A stretch of 57,318 nucleotides of DNA. It comes from Prochlorococcus sp. AG-347-G22 (lineage in GTDB: Bacteria > Cyanobacteriota > Cyanobacteriia > PCC-6307 > Cyanobiaceae). Both the position numbers and the translations under genes were made by a program. The notes beneath the pieces are model-generated. The model saw only the letters and a list, made by a program, of their open reading frames with translations, had not been told where the DNA came from and made no database searches. Below are positions 21,150-31,413 of the stretch, one piece after another (position 1 is the stretch's first letter; each line of letters begins with the position of its first letter). The stretch is taken from positions 1-57,318 of the forward strand of contig QCBK01000009.1 of assembly GCA_003281635.1 (NCBI GenBank), read 5' to 3'.

Positions 21150-22007
21150 ATGAGATTAAGAAGCGGATTACTTATAGGAATTTTTGGTTTAATTGTTGTT
21201 TTGATGGGGGGATGGGTTTTTACATTAGCAACTGCTTTGCTTACATATCTAGCATTATTAGAATTTTTTAAAATGGCAGAATTTAAAGGAATAAGACCAG
21301 CGACAAAAACCACGTTATTTTCATCTTTTATTATTATAATTTCTACTTATCTTGAGACTATTGGTGTGCTTGAAAGAGAAATTTCAAATTCAATTTTACC
21401 AATATGTTCAGTAGGGATATGCACTTGGTTACTTTTGCAACCAAAACCTGGGACAATTTCAGATATTGCAGCCTCTATTTTTGGATTATTCTATTTAGGT
21501 TTTTTACCTAGTTACTGGATTAAGGTAAGGGAGTTAGATTCAGTGATAATAAGTTCAAATCAAGGTTTTATGTCGTTTGAGAACTTATCAAATACAACAG
21601 GTCTTCATTTAACTTTAACTTCTTGTTTTTTAATTGTAGCTAGTGATATTGGTTCTTATTTCATTGGGAAGTCATTTGGTAAAACATCACTATCTCCAAT
21701 ATCTCCGAGCAAAACTATCGAAGGTTTAATTGGAGGAATATCCTGTTCAACTTTATTAGCAATATTTTTCGCATTTTTAATGAATTGGGAAAATCCATTA
21801 TTTGTTGGAACAATATATGGAATTTCAATTTCTCTTATGGCATTAGTTGGAGATTTAATTGAATCCATGATGAAGAGAGATGCAAAAATAAAAGATTCCG
21901 GAACTTTTTTACCGGGACATGGAGGAATTCTTGACAGAATTGACAGTTACATCTTTACTCCATCTGTTTTGTATTATGTTTTTATAATTATCAAGTATCT
22001 AAATTAA
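21150..22007 (+). CDS. cdsA: Phosphatidate cytidylyltransferase
   Basis: Makes CDP-diacylglycerol from phosphatidic acid and CTP, a precursor of phosphatidylglycerol, which is essential for thylakoids. The protein (285 aa) is strongly hydrophobic, with about seven to eight membrane segments. The CDS signature lies at the C-terminal end: GDLIESMMKRDAKIKDSG, then LPGHGGILDRIDSY (about 233-266), with the conserved GD, K-D and DR(I/F)DS residues. It follows the decarboxylase by 9 bases and converges on the alpha/beta hydrolase gene. Confidence 0.95.
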   Translation: MRLRSGLLIGIFGLIVVLMGGWVFTLATALLTYLALLEFFKMAEFKGIRPATKTTLFSSFIIIISTYLETIGVLEREISNSILPICSVGICTWLLLQPKPGTISDIAASIFGLFYLGFLPSYWIKVRELDSVIISSNQGFMSFENLSNTTGLHLTLTSCFLIVASDIGSYFIGKSFGKTSLSPISPSKTIEGLIGGISCSTLLAIFFAFLMNWENPLFVGTIYGISISLMALVGDLIESMMKRDAKIKDSGTFLPGHGGILDRIDSYIFTPSVLYYVFIIIKYLN

Positions 22008-22019
22008 TTAAAAAATCTT

Positions 22020-22919
22020 TTATTCCAAAAAATAATCTTGGATAATTTTACTAGATAATGATGGTAGATCTATATGTGGAAGATGACCACAATTTTGTAA
22101 CCCTACAAAATTTAATTTTTCAATACTTCTTATATTTTTAATCTCTTTTTTTCCAAGAATTCGATCATTTTCTCCACATAAAGTTTTAATTGGGATATTT
22201 TGGATATATTTTTGAGTACCTGCAAACCCACCACTTTTTGCAAATGATGCAAGTGAATTTCTCCATCCTTTACAACCTAGATGAATTGAAGCAATTTGCT
22301 CCTCCATCTTCCCAACACATACATCTGGGAAAGCAAATGCTTGCCTACAAAGACTTTTTCTGACCTGAGGCAATCCAAGAAATGAGGCACCAATTTGGTT
22401 TAGAGGGAAAGGGATACTCTTAGGTTCTCCAAACAATCCGGCTGGGGACAAGAGGATAATTTTATCAATAGAATTAGGAATTTCAAAACCAAGTCTTAAA
22501 GCTGTTGAACCTCCCATAGAGGCACCAATAATTTTTAGATTCTTTGCTATCTTTAAGGTCTCAATTAGATCAATTAAATGTGAAATTATTTTTGAGGAAT
22601 TGAATTCATTTGTTGCGCATCTAGGACTAAAACCAAAACCCAACAGATCAGGTACAATAACTTGAAAATTTCTTTTTAGTGATTTATATATTCTCCTGAA
22701 TTCTAAAAAACTACTATCAAAGCCATGTAGAAGAAGTATAGGTTGTCCTTTCCCTCCCATAGCTACTGGGAATTTTAAAGAATTCCAGTTTTGTTTGAGT
22801 TTTATCCACTTAACATCATTTGCCAAATAAAGACCTAAAGGGTCTAATAGTGACAATTTGGCACTTTCAAAAAATTCTATATTTAAATCACTTAATTGTT
22901 CAAAATTGTTTTTAGTCAA
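22020..22919 (-). CDS. Alpha/beta hydrolase fold protein
   Basis: Predicted soluble serine hydrolase (299 aa). The oxyanion-hole motif is LLLHGFDSS (about residues 63-71), and the nucleophile elbow is GASMGGS (about 135-141, Ser within GxSxG). A late Asp (GENDRILG) and His (NCGHLPHIDLP) complete a plausible catalytic triad. The substrate is not deducible. Related cyanobacterial proteins include esterases and proteins linked to chlorophyll or lipid breakdown. The gene follows the glycerol dehydrogenase-like gene by 9 bases on the same strand and may be co-transcribed with it and clpC. Confidence 0.87.
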   Translation of the reverse strand: MTKNNFEQLSDLNIEFFESAKLSLLDPLGLYLANDVKWIKLKQNWNSLKFPVAMGGKGQPILLLHGFDSSFLEFRRIYKSLKRNFQVIVPDLLGFGFSPRCATNEFNSSKIISHLIDLIETLKIAKNLKIIGASMGGSTALRLGFEIPNSIDKIILLSPAGLFGEPKSIPFPLNQIGASFLGLPQVRKSLCRQAFAFPDVCVGKMEEQIASIHLGCKGWRNSLASFAKSGGFAGTQKYIQNIPIKTLCGENDRILGKKEIKNIRSIEKLNFVGLQNCGHLPHIDLPSLSSKIIQDYFLE

Positions 22920-22928
22920 AAAAAATAT

Positions 22929-24020
22929 TTATATTTTAATTTTTTGTTGTTCAAAATTTGAAATGACCTCGATTATATCACTTTTATTAATTTCGAAAGG
23001 CAAAAAGTGAATCTCAGATTTATCTCGACAAGTAAAATCAGCAATTTTCTCTAAATTATTATTTTCAAAAACATTTATTCCAAGTTGTCCGATAGTAGTT
23101 GGTAAATTCAATTCTTTCATGAGTTTAAATAATTGTTTAATTGATTGATCAGCTAATTTATTATTATTTTTCATTTCTTCTAATCTTAATTGCAATAATA
23201 ATCCAACCCCAACAATTTCACCATGTAAGAATTTATTAGGGGTGATTATTTGAGTAATTGCATTATGAATAGCATGTGCTGCTGCAGTCCTACACTTTTC
23301 TCCACCAATACCACCAACTAATCCTGCTGTAAGTCCACATGCTTCTACAGTATTTTGCCAAGAAGGATAGTTTTCAAATTGTCCCTTAAACGCTTTTTCT
23401 CCATCTATTAATAGTTGATCTCTTAAAACTCTTGATATCTGAATTGCTTGTTGAACAAGACCGTCATCTATCGTTGAACTTGTTATTGAGGATTCGTACC
23501 ATTTTGCCAAGGCATCAGCTATTCCACTTGCAAGTGTTCTTGATGGAGCTGTTTGAATAAATTTATGATCATAAACTAGTATTTTTGGACAGGCTCCTAA
23601 TGCTACATCCTTTATGAATTGTCCGTCTTTTGTATAAATATTTGATAAGGCTGTCCAACCTGCACATGTAGAGGCGCTAAGGGGCACCGTAATACAAGGG
23701 ATATTTAGAGAATCGGCTATAAATTTCCCAGAATCTAGAACTTTACCACCTCCTGCTGCGATAACAGAATCATTATTATTCTCTAAAATGATTTCCTTAA
23801 CTCTTGTTATATCTTCAGAACAACAATCAAATTGTAAATTAGCGCAATTAGCATTTAGGTTTTGATTGTTTAAATCAATAAAAATTTTATTCCTCAATTT
23901 ATACGTATTGATTCCCCTACCTAGAATTAATGGACTTTGAGTTAACTTAGTAATTTGAGGTAAAGATTTTTCCCAAGCATAATTCCCCCTAAATACAACT
24001 TCTGGAGAGATTGACTGCAT
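22929..24020 (-). CDS. Iron-containing alcohol dehydrogenase family, glycerol dehydrogenase-like
   Basis: Metal-dependent NAD(P)-linked dehydrogenase of the Fe-ADH/glycerol dehydrogenase superfamily (363 aa). The NAD motif GGGKVLDSGKF (about residues 90-100) and the TVPLSASTCAGWTALS segment (about 114-129) match GldA proteins. Metal ligands probably include Asp in SGIADALAKWYES, His in AAAHAIHNAI and His in FLHGEIVGVGLLLQ. The physiological substrate in cyanobacteria is not known to me, and glycerol oxidation is not assured. It lies 15 bases downstream of clpC and 9 bases before the hydrolase gene. Confidence 0.87.
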   Translation of the reverse strand: MQSISPEVVFRGNYAWEKSLPQITKLTQSPLILGRGINTYKLRNKIFIDLNNQNLNANCANLQFDCCSEDITRVKEIILENNNDSVIAAGGGKVLDSGKFIADSLNIPCITVPLSASTCAGWTALSNIYTKDGQFIKDVALGACPKILVYDHKFIQTAPSRTLASGIADALAKWYESSITSSTIDDGLVQQAIQISRVLRDQLLIDGEKAFKGQFENYPSWQNTVEACGLTAGLVGGIGGEKCRTAAAHAIHNAITQIITPNKFLHGEIVGVGLLLQLRLEEMKNNNKLADQSIKQLFKLMKELNLPTTIGQLGINVFENNNLEKIADFTCRDKSEIHFLPFEINKSDIIEVISNFEQQKIKI

Positions 24021-24035
24021 ATTTACTTATAATGA

Positions 24036-26564
24036 TTAAAAGTTAGCACTAGCGAGCTCTTGAGAAGACTCTTCAGAAGAGATGTTAATAGTAACTTTTT
24101 TATTATCATCTATATCTACTAAAGCCTTATCTCCATCTTTTATTCTCCCAGAAAGTACTTCTTCCGCCAAACTATCTTCTAGTAAACGCATAACTGCTCT
24201 TCTCAAAGGTCTTGCTCCGTAGGAAGGATTATAACCTTCTTCAACAAGTCTTTCTTTGAAAGCATCGGTTACATTTAATTTAATGCCCTTATCTTTTAAT
24301 CTTGCAAAAACTTCTTGCAACATTATTTCAGCGATCTCTTTAACTTCATTTTTGGTTAGTTGCCTGAATACTATTATTTCATCAAGTCTATTTAAAAATT
24401 CAGGCCTAAAGTATTGCTTAAGTTCTTCATTGACTAGAGATTTAATTCTATTATATTGGCTATCTTCAACTGAATCTCCTGAGAATTCAAATCCTAAACC
24501 GCCTCCGCCTTTCTCTATTACTTTAGAACCAATGTTGGAAGTCATTATTAATAGTGTATTTTTAAAATCTACAGTTCTGCCCTTTGAATCAGTTAATCTT
24601 CCGTCTTCCAATAGTTGTAGTAATAAATTGAATACATCTGGATGAGCCTTTTCAACTTCATCAAATAAAACAACCGTATATGGACGTCTTCTTACTGCCT
24701 CAGTAAGCTGACCGCCCTCATTAAAACCAACATAGCCAGGAGGTGAACCTATCAGTTTACTAACTGTATGTCTTTCCATAAATTCTGACATGTCCAATCT
24801 GATCATTGCTTCTTCACTACCGAAAAAATATGAAGCTAGTGATTTGGTTAATTCAGTTTTCCCTACACCGGTAGGACCTGAAAAGATAAAACTCGCAATG
24901 GGTCTATTAGGATTTTTTAATCCAACTCTCGCTCTTCTTATAGCTCTAGAAACAGCTTTTACAGCTTCATCCTGTCCAATTAGCCTTTGGTGAAGAGTTT
25001 CCTCCATATTAAGAAGTTTGACTGATTCAGTTTCTGTTAATTTTTGAACAGGAACGCCAGTCCATGAAGCTACAATATGCGCTACATCCTCTTCGCTCAC
25101 AAGGGGACCTTGTAAGATTTTTGAATCACTTTTTACAGACTTGTTATCAGCATCAGATTGATCTGAAGTTGTAGATTCTTTTTTATTTTCTAATACTTCT
25201 TTAATTTTTGCTGACAATTCCATCTCTTTTTCACGTAATTGGCCAGCTTGATCAAAATTTTGGTCTCTTACAGATTCTTCTTTCTGTTTTTGGACTTCTC
25301 TAAGTTCTTTATCTATTAGTTTGGCTTCAGGCGGTAGTTTAGAGTTTATTAAACGCACTCTACTTCCAGCCTCATCAATTAGGTCTATAGCCTTATCAGG
25401 TAAAAATCTGTCAGATATATAACGATCACCTAAATGAGCTGCTGCCTCTAGAGCATCATCAGTAATTTTAAGACGATGATGTTGCTCGTAACGCTCTCTT
25501 AAACCTTTTAAAATTTCTATTGTATCTTCGATGGATGGCTCCCCGACCATTACAGGCTGGAATCTTCTTTCAAGAGCAGCATCTCTCTCAATATGTTTTC
25601 TGTATTCATCTAGAGTTGTTGCTCCAATGCACTGAAGTTCTCCTCTAGCTAATGCTGGCTTCAGAATATTTGCAGCATCTATAGCTCCTTCAGCTGCTCC
25701 AGCACCAATTAAAGTATGCACTTCATCTATAACAAGTATGATGTTACCTGCTGATTTAATTTCTTCCATTATTTTTTTTAACCTTTCCTCAAATTCACCT
25801 CTATATTTTGTTCCTGCAACCAAAAGGCCTATATCAAGTGTCAAAACTCTTTTATCTTCAAGTATGTCTGGAATATCTCCCGTATGGATTCTTTGAGCTA
25901 AACCTTCTGCAATAGCTGTTTTACCTACACCTGGCTCACCAATAAGAACAGGATTATTTTTTGTCCTTCTACCTAATATCTGAACTACACGATCAATTTC
26001 CGAATGGCGGCCAACGACTGGATCTAACTTTGATTCACTAGCTAATTTAGTTAGATTTGTGCCAAATTCATCAAGGGTTGCAGTTTTTAAGTTGCTCTTA
26101 GATGTATTAGCACCTGTGCCAACTTCGGCTGTTTCGCCAAGCATCCTTATAACTTGAGTTCTTACTTTGGTCAGATCAACATTGAGATTTTCAAGAACTC
26201 TTGCTGCAACACCCTCCCCTTCCCTAATTAATCCAAGTAATAAATGTTCTGTACCTATATAATTGTGACCTAGTTGACGAGCCTCTTCGAGCGATAATTC
26301 TAAAACTCTTTTAGCCCTTGGGGTAAAAGGTATTTCTACAGCTACAAACCCTGAACCTCTCCCTATTATCTTTTCAACTTCTATCCTTGAATCTTTTAAA
26401 TTTATTCCTAACGATTTAAGTACTTTAGCGGCAACTCCAGTTCCTTCTCCAATTAAACCTAAAAGAATTTGTTCAGTTCCAACGAAATTATGACCAAGTC
26501 TTCTAGCTTCCTCTTGAGCAAGCATTATGACTTTTATAGCCTTTTCTGTAAATCTTTCAAACAT
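24036..26564 (-). CDS. clpC: ATP-dependent Clp protease ATP-binding subunit ClpC
   Basis: Hsp100 unfoldase that feeds substrates to ClpP peptidase; essential in cyanobacteria for protein quality control. Order of parts: two N-terminal Clp repeats (about residues 1-145, with [16 protein letters not shown] and the parallel [16 protein letters not shown]), AAA+ module 1 with Walker A GEPGVGKT and Walker B VIDEVHT, a UVR-type middle region near 430-460, and AAA+ module 2 with [20 protein letters not shown] and a C-terminal ARPLRRAV sensor-2 region. At 842 residues it is full length. A palindrome and a -10-like TATACT lie in the 178-base upstream gap. Confidence 0.98.
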   Translation of the reverse strand: MFERFTEKAIKVIMLAQEEARRLGHNFVGTEQILLGLIGEGTGVAAKVLKSLGINLKDSRIEVEKIIGRGSGFVAVEIPFTPRAKRVLELSLEEARQLGHNYIGTEHLLLGLIREGEGVAARVLENLNVDLTKVRTQVIRMLGETAEVGTGANTSKSNLKTATLDEFGTNLTKLASESKLDPVVGRHSEIDRVVQILGRRTKNNPVLIGEPGVGKTAIAEGLAQRIHTGDIPDILEDKRVLTLDIGLLVAGTKYRGEFEERLKKIMEEIKSAGNIILVIDEVHTLIGAGAAEGAIDAANILKPALARGELQCIGATTLDEYRKHIERDAALERRFQPVMVGEPSIEDTIEILKGLRERYEQHHRLKITDDALEAAAHLGDRYISDRFLPDKAIDLIDEAGSRVRLINSKLPPEAKLIDKELREVQKQKEESVRDQNFDQAGQLREKEMELSAKIKEVLENKKESTTSDQSDADNKSVKSDSKILQGPLVSEEDVAHIVASWTGVPVQKLTETESVKLLNMEETLHQRLIGQDEAVKAVSRAIRRARVGLKNPNRPIASFIFSGPTGVGKTELTKSLASYFFGSEEAMIRLDMSEFMERHTVSKLIGSPPGYVGFNEGGQLTEAVRRRPYTVVLFDEVEKAHPDVFNLLLQLLEDGRLTDSKGRTVDFKNTLLIMTSNIGSKVIEKGGGGLGFEFSGDSVEDSQYNRIKSLVNEELKQYFRPEFLNRLDEIIVFRQLTKNEVKEIAEIMLQEVFARLKDKGIKLNVTDAFKERLVEEGYNPSYGARPLRRAVMRLLEDSLAEEVLSGRIKDGDKALVDIDDNKKVTINISSEESSQELASANF

Positions 26565-26644
26565 TAGAAGTTTAATTTCCTACTAATAACCTACCAGTAA
26601 TATGTCAATTTTGTGTTCAGAATGAGCTTTTGTGAATACCCAAA

Positions 26645-26707
26645 AGTATAATTTATCAAATTTAATTTAACTTTTTTGGTGATATAGCTAGAAATTACAG
26701 TAATTTC
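26645..26707 (-). promoter_or_regulatory. Putative clpC promoter with upstream palindrome
   Basis: A -10-like TATACT reads on the minus strand at 26645-26650, about 80 bases before the clpC ATG. A perfect 17-base palindrome, GAAATTACAGTAATTTC, lies at 26691-26707 with its centre about 61 bases upstream of the predicted start. No T-run follows it on either strand, so an operator is more likely than a terminator for rimI. It does not match the NtcA (GTA-N8-TAC) or CIRCE patterns. The TF is unknown. Confidence 0.4.
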
Positions 26708-26742
26708 AGGCATTCTGGTAATCCGAACATTTAAATTTTACA

Positions 26743-27183
26743 TTATTTTGTTGTTAATTTTTTTTCTTTTAAAAGAGCATCTGAACCATCTTTATAATAA
26801 TTTTTTCTAATTCCTACAGTAGAAAAATCAAAACGATTATAGAATCTCTCAGCAATTACGTTACTCTGAGAGACCTCCAAAAATAATTTTTTAAGATTTA
26901 ATTTTTCGCATTTTTTTATTAAATAGGTCATGAGGTAAGATCCAAAACCTTTTTTCCTAAATTGATCTTTTATAACAAAAAAATTTACTTGAGCTTCATC
27001 AAGAACAACTTGAAAAACGCACATCCCTATGACTAAATTTTTAATTGATAACCCCAAAATTTTTGTACCTTCTTTTTTGAATTCGTTAGCCCACTGTTTC
27101 TTGCTCCATAACGAAATTGTATTTGAATCTAATTCATAACATAAATCAATATCTTTCTCATTTAATTGTTTAATAGATATCAT
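26743..27183 (-). CDS. rimI: GNAT acetyltransferase, RimI-like (ribosomal protein N-acetyltransferase)
   Basis: N-acetyltransferase of the GNAT superfamily, 146 residues. The acetyl-CoA-binding motif A is seen as QFRKKGFGSYLMTYLIKKC (about residues 74-92; R-x-x-G-x-G/A pattern), followed by the LFLEVSQSNVIAERFYNRFDF segment typical of RimI (about 100-120). RimI acetylates the N-terminal Ala of ribosomal protein S18 in E. coli; substrate identity here rests on family resemblance only. It is divergent from lysA across 85 bases, with clpC 178 bases downstream. Confidence 0.85.
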   Translation of the reverse strand: MISIKQLNEKDIDLCYELDSNTISLWSKKQWANEFKKEGTKILGLSIKNLVIGMCVFQVVLDEAQVNFFVIKDQFRKKGFGSYLMTYLIKKCEKLNLKKLFLEVSQSNVIAERFYNRFDFSTVGIRKNYYKDGSDALLKEKKLTTK

Positions 27184-27268
27184 TTTGTTATGTATATTTA
27201 AAAAAGTTCAAATCTAGGTTCATTATAAAATATGACAGTTTTGGCAAAGTTCTTTTTATAGTTATCTT

Positions 27269-28642
27269 ATGGAAGAAAAACAATCTTTTTTAAAACAGAA
27301 AATTGACTTGGAAAGTCCTAATAAAAATATCGTACCTATTACTACATCAATTGGAGGGGATGGGAAACTTTCAGTTGGTGGATGTTCTATTGAAGAATTA
27401 GTAAAAAAATATGATTCTCCTCTTTATATTTTGGATGAAATCACTTTAAGAAAGTCTTGTAGAGCTTATAAAAAAGCATTAGAAAAATATTACCCAGGGA
27501 AATCACTCCCAATATATGCCTCGAAGGCTAATAGCTCTATATTCATGAGCAACATGATTTCCTCAGAAGGTTTAGGACTTGATGCAGTTTCGGAGGGAGA
27601 ATTATTAACTGCACTAAAGGGTGGGGTACCAAATGAAAAAATAGTTTTTCATGGTAACAATAAATCAGACAAAGAAATAGATTTCGCAATTAGAAATAAC
27701 ATAAAAATAATTGTAGATAATGACTATGACTTAAAAAGATTAGACAAAGTATCAAATTTACTTAATCAAGACTTAGAAATAATGATTCGCTTTACTCCTG
27801 GAATAGAATGCCATACACATGAATACATTAGAACAGGTTCATTTGATAGTAAATTTGGTTTTGGAATCGAATATTTGAATAATTTATTTGCCAGCATAAG
27901 CGACACTAAACATCTAAAATTAAAAGGACTACATGCCCATATTGGTTCCCAAATTTTTGAACTAGCCCCTCATAAGGACTTGGGTGAAATAATGGTTAAA
28001 GTTATTCTAGAAGCTAAAAAATTTGGACATAATATTAAAGAACTCAATGTCGGTGGTGGTTTAGGTATTAAATACACGGAAAATGATGATCCTCCCTCAA
28101 TTGATGAATGGGTAAAAACAATCTCCTCTTCTGTTGTTAAAGCTTGTGAGAAAAATAACCTAGATTTGCCTACTTTAATGTGTGAACCTGGAAGATCTAT
28201 TGTTTCAACTGCAGGTGTTACAGTTTACAAAATTGGGGCTTTTAAAGAGATTCCAGGTATAAGAACATATTTATCTGTGGATGGTGGAATGAGTGATAAT
28301 CCTAGACCAATAACATATCAATCAAATTATTCTGCATGTTTGGTAAATAATCCACTAAATATTGACTCCAAAAATAAATATACTATTGCAGGCAAGCACT
28401 GTGAATCTGGAGATGTATTGTTCAAGGAAATCGAACTAGCCGATTGTAAAACAGGAGATCTAATATGCGTTTTTGGTACTGGTGCATACAATAACTCAAT
28501 GAGTTCTAACTACAACAGAATTCCAAGACCTGCTGCTCTTTTAGTTTGTGACGGTGAAGCAGAGATTATTCAAAAGAGAGAAAGTCCTTTTGATCTTTTA
28601 AGATATGATGTATTACCTGATCGCTTTATCAAGCAAAATTAG
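27269..28642 (+). CDS. lysA: Diaminopimelate decarboxylase
   Basis: Last step of lysine synthesis: decarboxylates meso-diaminopimelate using PLP in a fold-type III barrel. The Schiff-base Lys is in YASKANSS (Lys86). The phosphate-binding GGGLGIKY, the H-x-H-x-GS pattern LHAHIGSQI and the dimer-interface CEPGRSIVS motif are all present. Near the C-terminus CESGDVLF carries the Cys that donates to the partner active site. The 457-residue length and the ~25-residue N-terminal extension agree with cyanobacterial LysA. It opens a plus-strand run in which cdaA follows 28 bases later. Confidence 0.96.
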   Translation: MEEKQSFLKQKIDLESPNKNIVPITTSIGGDGKLSVGGCSIEELVKKYDSPLYILDEITLRKSCRAYKKALEKYYPGKSLPIYASKANSSIFMSNMISSEGLGLDAVSEGELLTALKGGVPNEKIVFHGNNKSDKEIDFAIRNNIKIIVDNDYDLKRLDKVSNLLNQDLEIMIRFTPGIECHTHEYIRTGSFDSKFGFGIEYLNNLFASISDTKHLKLKGLHAHIGSQIFELAPHKDLGEIMVKVILEAKKFGHNIKELNVGGGLGIKYTENDDPPSIDEWVKTISSSVVKACEKNNLDLPTLMCEPGRSIVSTAGVTVYKIGAFKEIPGIRTYLSVDGGMSDNPRPITYQSNYSACLVNNPLNIDSKNKYTIAGKHCESGDVLFKEIELADCKTGDLICVFGTGAYNNSMSSNYNRIPRPAALLVCDGEAEIIQKRESPFDLLRYDVLPDRFIKQN

Positions 28643-28670
28643 GTACATTTAGATTAATTTTTTATTTAAT

Positions 28671-29579
28671 GTGAATTTCTGGGGGTTAATAAATTTAAAG
28701 CTTTTATTAGACGTCTTATTCGCTGTTGGTTTTGGACTTTTATTATTTTCTAGAGTCAAAGAGCAGAGAACATTATGGCTCTTAAGGGGATATTTATTTT
28801 TAGTTTCAACTGCATGGTTCATTCAAAGATATGCTTACCTTCCATTAACATCAAAGCTAATTGATGCTGTAGTCTTAGCATGCTCTCTCTCCTTAGCGAT
28901 CCTTTGGCAAGGAGAGCTAAGAAGGTTAATGGAATTATTAGGAACTGGGCGCCTAGCTGTATTGCTTGGAAATCCGCCAAAGGAGTTTAGAGCAACATCA
29001 ACGACTATTACTCAGTTAGTAGATACTGCAGGTAAACTTTCTCAGAATAGAAGAGGCGCTTTAATCGTTGTTGATTTAGGCAGTGATTTAAGACCTGAAG
29101 ATTTCTTATATTCAGGTACAAATATAGAGGCTCAGTTATCTACCGACCTATTAATAAATCTTTTTGCAACAGATACACCTCTACATGATGGAGCAGTTCT
29201 TGTGAAGGGGAATAAAATAATTTCTGCTGGCGTAATACTTCCTCTCTCAAGACAAGGGATAAGTAGATATGGAACAAGACATCTGGCAGCATTAGGAATT
29301 ACAGAAAGATTTGACAGATGTATTTGTATTGTTGTTTCTGAAGAAACAGGTACATTATCACTAGCAAACCAAGGCAAACTCGAAAGACCAATAACCAGCA
29401 GCAGGTTACAAGAACTTCTTGTAAAGTTGATTGGAAATCAAAACTCTATTGGAACAAGTAAAGCATCCATAGGCAAAAATAATGTGTCCCAAAAGACAAA
29501 CTCAAGTGATAATATTATTAATGGTATTAACATAAAAGAGTCAGAAAAATCAGAAATCTTTGTTAACAAAAAGGATTAA
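28671..29579 (+). CDS. cdaA: Diadenylate cyclase CdaA (DUF147)
   Basis: Synthesises the second messenger cyclic di-AMP from two ATP. Three hydrophobic segments occupy about residues 5-80, the CdaA membrane anchor, followed by a coiled linker (WQGELRRLMELLG) and the DAC domain from about 100 to 260. The catalytic DGA motif is at 173-175 (LHDGAVLV). The second motif, usually RHR, reads RHL here (203-205, GTRHLAALG). The C-terminal ~45 residues are polar and Ser/Asn/Lys-rich. The start is GTG at 28671. The uppS gene begins 3 bases downstream. This gene plus the 7TM-HD protein gives a full c-di-AMP make-and-break pair. Confidence 0.94.
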   Translation: MNFWGLINLKLLLDVLFAVGFGLLLFSRVKEQRTLWLLRGYLFLVSTAWFIQRYAYLPLTSKLIDAVVLACSLSLAILWQGELRRLMELLGTGRLAVLLGNPPKEFRATSTTITQLVDTAGKLSQNRRGALIVVDLGSDLRPEDFLYSGTNIEAQLSTDLLINLFATDTPLHDGAVLVKGNKIISAGVILPLSRQGISRYGTRHLAALGITERFDRCICIVVSEETGTLSLANQGKLERPITSSRLQELLVKLIGNQNSIGTSKASIGKNNVSQKTNSSDNIINGINIKESEKSEIFVNKKD

Positions 29580-29582
29580 CTA

Positions 29583-30386
29583 ATGAGTTTAGGAAAAATA
29601 ATTGACAAGAAAAATAACGACTTATCTAAGAGAATAGATAAGCAGAAAGTTCCAGAACATATTGCAATAATTATGGATGGAAATGGGAGATGGGCGACAA
29701 AAAAAGGATTACCTCGCACATATGGGCACAGGAAAGGAGTGGATGTTTTAAAAGAGATTATCAAAGTATCAAAAAAATTAGGTTGTAAAACACTTACTGT
29801 TTATGCTTTTTCAACTGAGAATTGGACAAGACCAAAAAAAGAAGTTGACTTCCTTATAAATCTTTTTAGCGAAGTTTTGAGAAAAGAAATTGAAGATATA
29901 CATGAAGAATCAACAAAAATTAAATTTATTGGAGACTTAGGTCCTTTTCCAGAAAATTTAAAAAAAATAATCTCTAGTTCAGAATCACTTACTAGAAACA
30001 ACAATGAATTTTTATTGAATGTTTGCGTCAATTATGGGGGCAGGCAAGAAATAGTAAAAGTAGCAAAGCAACTAGCATTAAAATGTTCTTCTGGTGAAAT
30101 AAATCCAAATGAAGTTAATGAAGAATTATTTAATTCAGAGCTATTAATTCAAGGAATTAAAGATCCAGAGTTACTAATAAGAACAAGTGGTGAAAAAAGA
30201 ATAAGTAATTTTCTTTTGTGGCAATTAGCTTATTCAGAAATTTACATATCTGAAGTACTTTGGCCAGACTTCAATGAGTTTGAATTTCTAAAAGCAATAA
30301 TTGATTACCAATCAAGGGATAGACGTTTCGGAGGTATAGAATCATTACCAAAAGAATCTTTTGAAGATTCTCAATATTTTTCCTAA
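29583..30386 (+). CDS. uppS: Isoprenyl transferase (undecaprenyl diphosphate synthase)
   Basis: Cis-prenyltransferase that makes the C55 carrier lipid for peptidoglycan and other wall glycans. The catalytic Asp lies in [11 protein letters not shown] (about residues 27-37). [12 protein letters not shown] (about 73-84) and the C-terminal [22 protein letters not shown] region with the conserved R-x-S-G-E are all intact. Length (267) is typical. It follows cdaA by 3 bases, so coupled expression is likely. The next gene, bioB, starts 19 bases after its stop when the ATG at 30406 is used. Confidence 0.96.
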   Translation: MSLGKIIDKKNNDLSKRIDKQKVPEHIAIIMDGNGRWATKKGLPRTYGHRKGVDVLKEIIKVSKKLGCKTLTVYAFSTENWTRPKKEVDFLINLFSEVLRKEIEDIHEESTKIKFIGDLGPFPENLKKIISSSESLTRNNNEFLLNVCVNYGGRQEIVKVAKQLALKCSSGEINPNEVNEELFNSELLIQGIKDPELLIRTSGEKRISNFLLWQLAYSEIYISEVLWPDFNEFEFLKAIIDYQSRDRRFGGIESLPKESFEDSQYFS

Positions 30387-30405
30387 TAAATTTTTCCTAA
30401 TAAAA

Positions 30406-31413
30406 ATGGCTAATACAAATAATCAGTTGTTTAAAGAAATTAGGTTCGATTGGAATAAAGAGGAGATATTGGAAATACTTAACATGCCTCTAATTGATTT
30501 AATGTGGGAATCACAAACGATTCACAGGAAATTTAATAAATACGACATTCAATTAGCATCATTATTCAGTGTAAAAACTGGTGGTTGTGAAGAAAATTGT
30601 TCGTACTGTAGCCAATCAATTTATAGTGCTAGCGCAATCAAAAGTCATCCACAATTTCAAGTTGAAGAGGTTTTAGCTAGAGCTCAAATAGCAAAAAATG
30701 AGGGTGCAGATAGGTTCTGTATGGGTTGGGCGTGGAGAGAAATCAGAGATGGGAAATCTTTTAATGCAATGTTAGAGATGGTTAGCGGTGTAAGAGATTT
30801 AGGGATGGAAGCATGCGTTACTGCTGGGATGCTTACAGAAGAACAAGCTTCTAGACTGGCTGATGCAGGTTTAACCGCGTATAACCACAATCTTGATACT
30901 AGTCCTGAGCATTACAAAAATATTATTACGACAAGAACTTATCAAGACAGACTAGATACTATAAAAAGAGTAAGAAATGCAGGAATAAATGTTTGTTGTG
31001 GAGGGATAATAGGTTTGGGTGAAACTAATGGCGATAGGGCATCTCTTTTAAAAGTGCTTTCAAACATGAATCCACACCCTGAAAGTGTTCCTATAAATTC
31101 ATTAGTAGCTATTGAAGGTACTGGTTTAGAAGATAGTCAAGAAATTGATTCTATTGAAATGATAAGAATGATAGCTACAGCAAGAATTCTTATGCCTAAA
31201 AGTAAAATAAGATTAAGTGCAGGGCGAGAAAAGCTTTCAAAAGAAGCCCAAATTTTATGTTTCCAATGTGGGGCAAATTCAATTTTTTATGGGGATGAGT
31301 TACTCACAACTTCAAATCCATCTTTTCAATCAGACAGACAACTTCTTAAAGAGGTAGGAGTATCATTTAACAAAAATTTTGAAACTCTTGAAAAAACATC
31401 ACCTTCTTTATGA
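30406..31413 (+). CDS. bioB: Biotin synthase
   Basis: Radical SAM enzyme that inserts sulfur into dethiobiotin. From the ATG at 30406 the 4Fe-4S motif is CEENCSYC (Cys61, 65 and 68), followed by [10 protein letters not shown] with the 2Fe-2S-site region and [11 protein letters not shown] near the C-terminus with the conserved Arg. I reject the farther upstream TTG at 30361 because it lies inside uppS and adds an atypical hydrophobic extension. The resulting 335-residue protein is normal. The stop overlaps the start of trhO by four bases (ATGA), pointing to translational coupling. Confidence 0.96.
   Translation: MANTNNQLFKEIRFDWNKEEILEILNMPLIDLMWESQTIHRKFNKYDIQLASLFSVKTGGCEENCSYCSQSIYSASAIKSHPQFQVEEVLARAQIAKNEGADRFCMGWAWREIRDGKSFNAMLEMVSGVRDLGMEACVTAGMLTEEQASRLADAGLTAYNHNLDTSPEHYKNIITTRTYQDRLDTIKRVRNAGINVCCGGIIGLGETNGDRASLLKVLSNMNPHPESVPINSLVAIEGTGLEDSQEIDSIEMIRMIATARILMPKSKIRLSAGREKLSKEAQILCFQCGANSIFYGDELLTTSNPSFQSDRQLLKEVGVSFNKNFETLEKTSPSL

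Noticed and set aside
24256..24645. Open frame of 129 codons antisense to clpC
   Set aside because: Lies inside a conserved ClpC AAA+ module; composition is what is expected from the reverse strand of a conserved gene.
30361..30405. Upstream TTG start for bioB
   Set aside because: Would overlap uppS and add a hydrophobic 15-residue extension absent from BioB; the ATG at 30406 gives the standard N-terminus.
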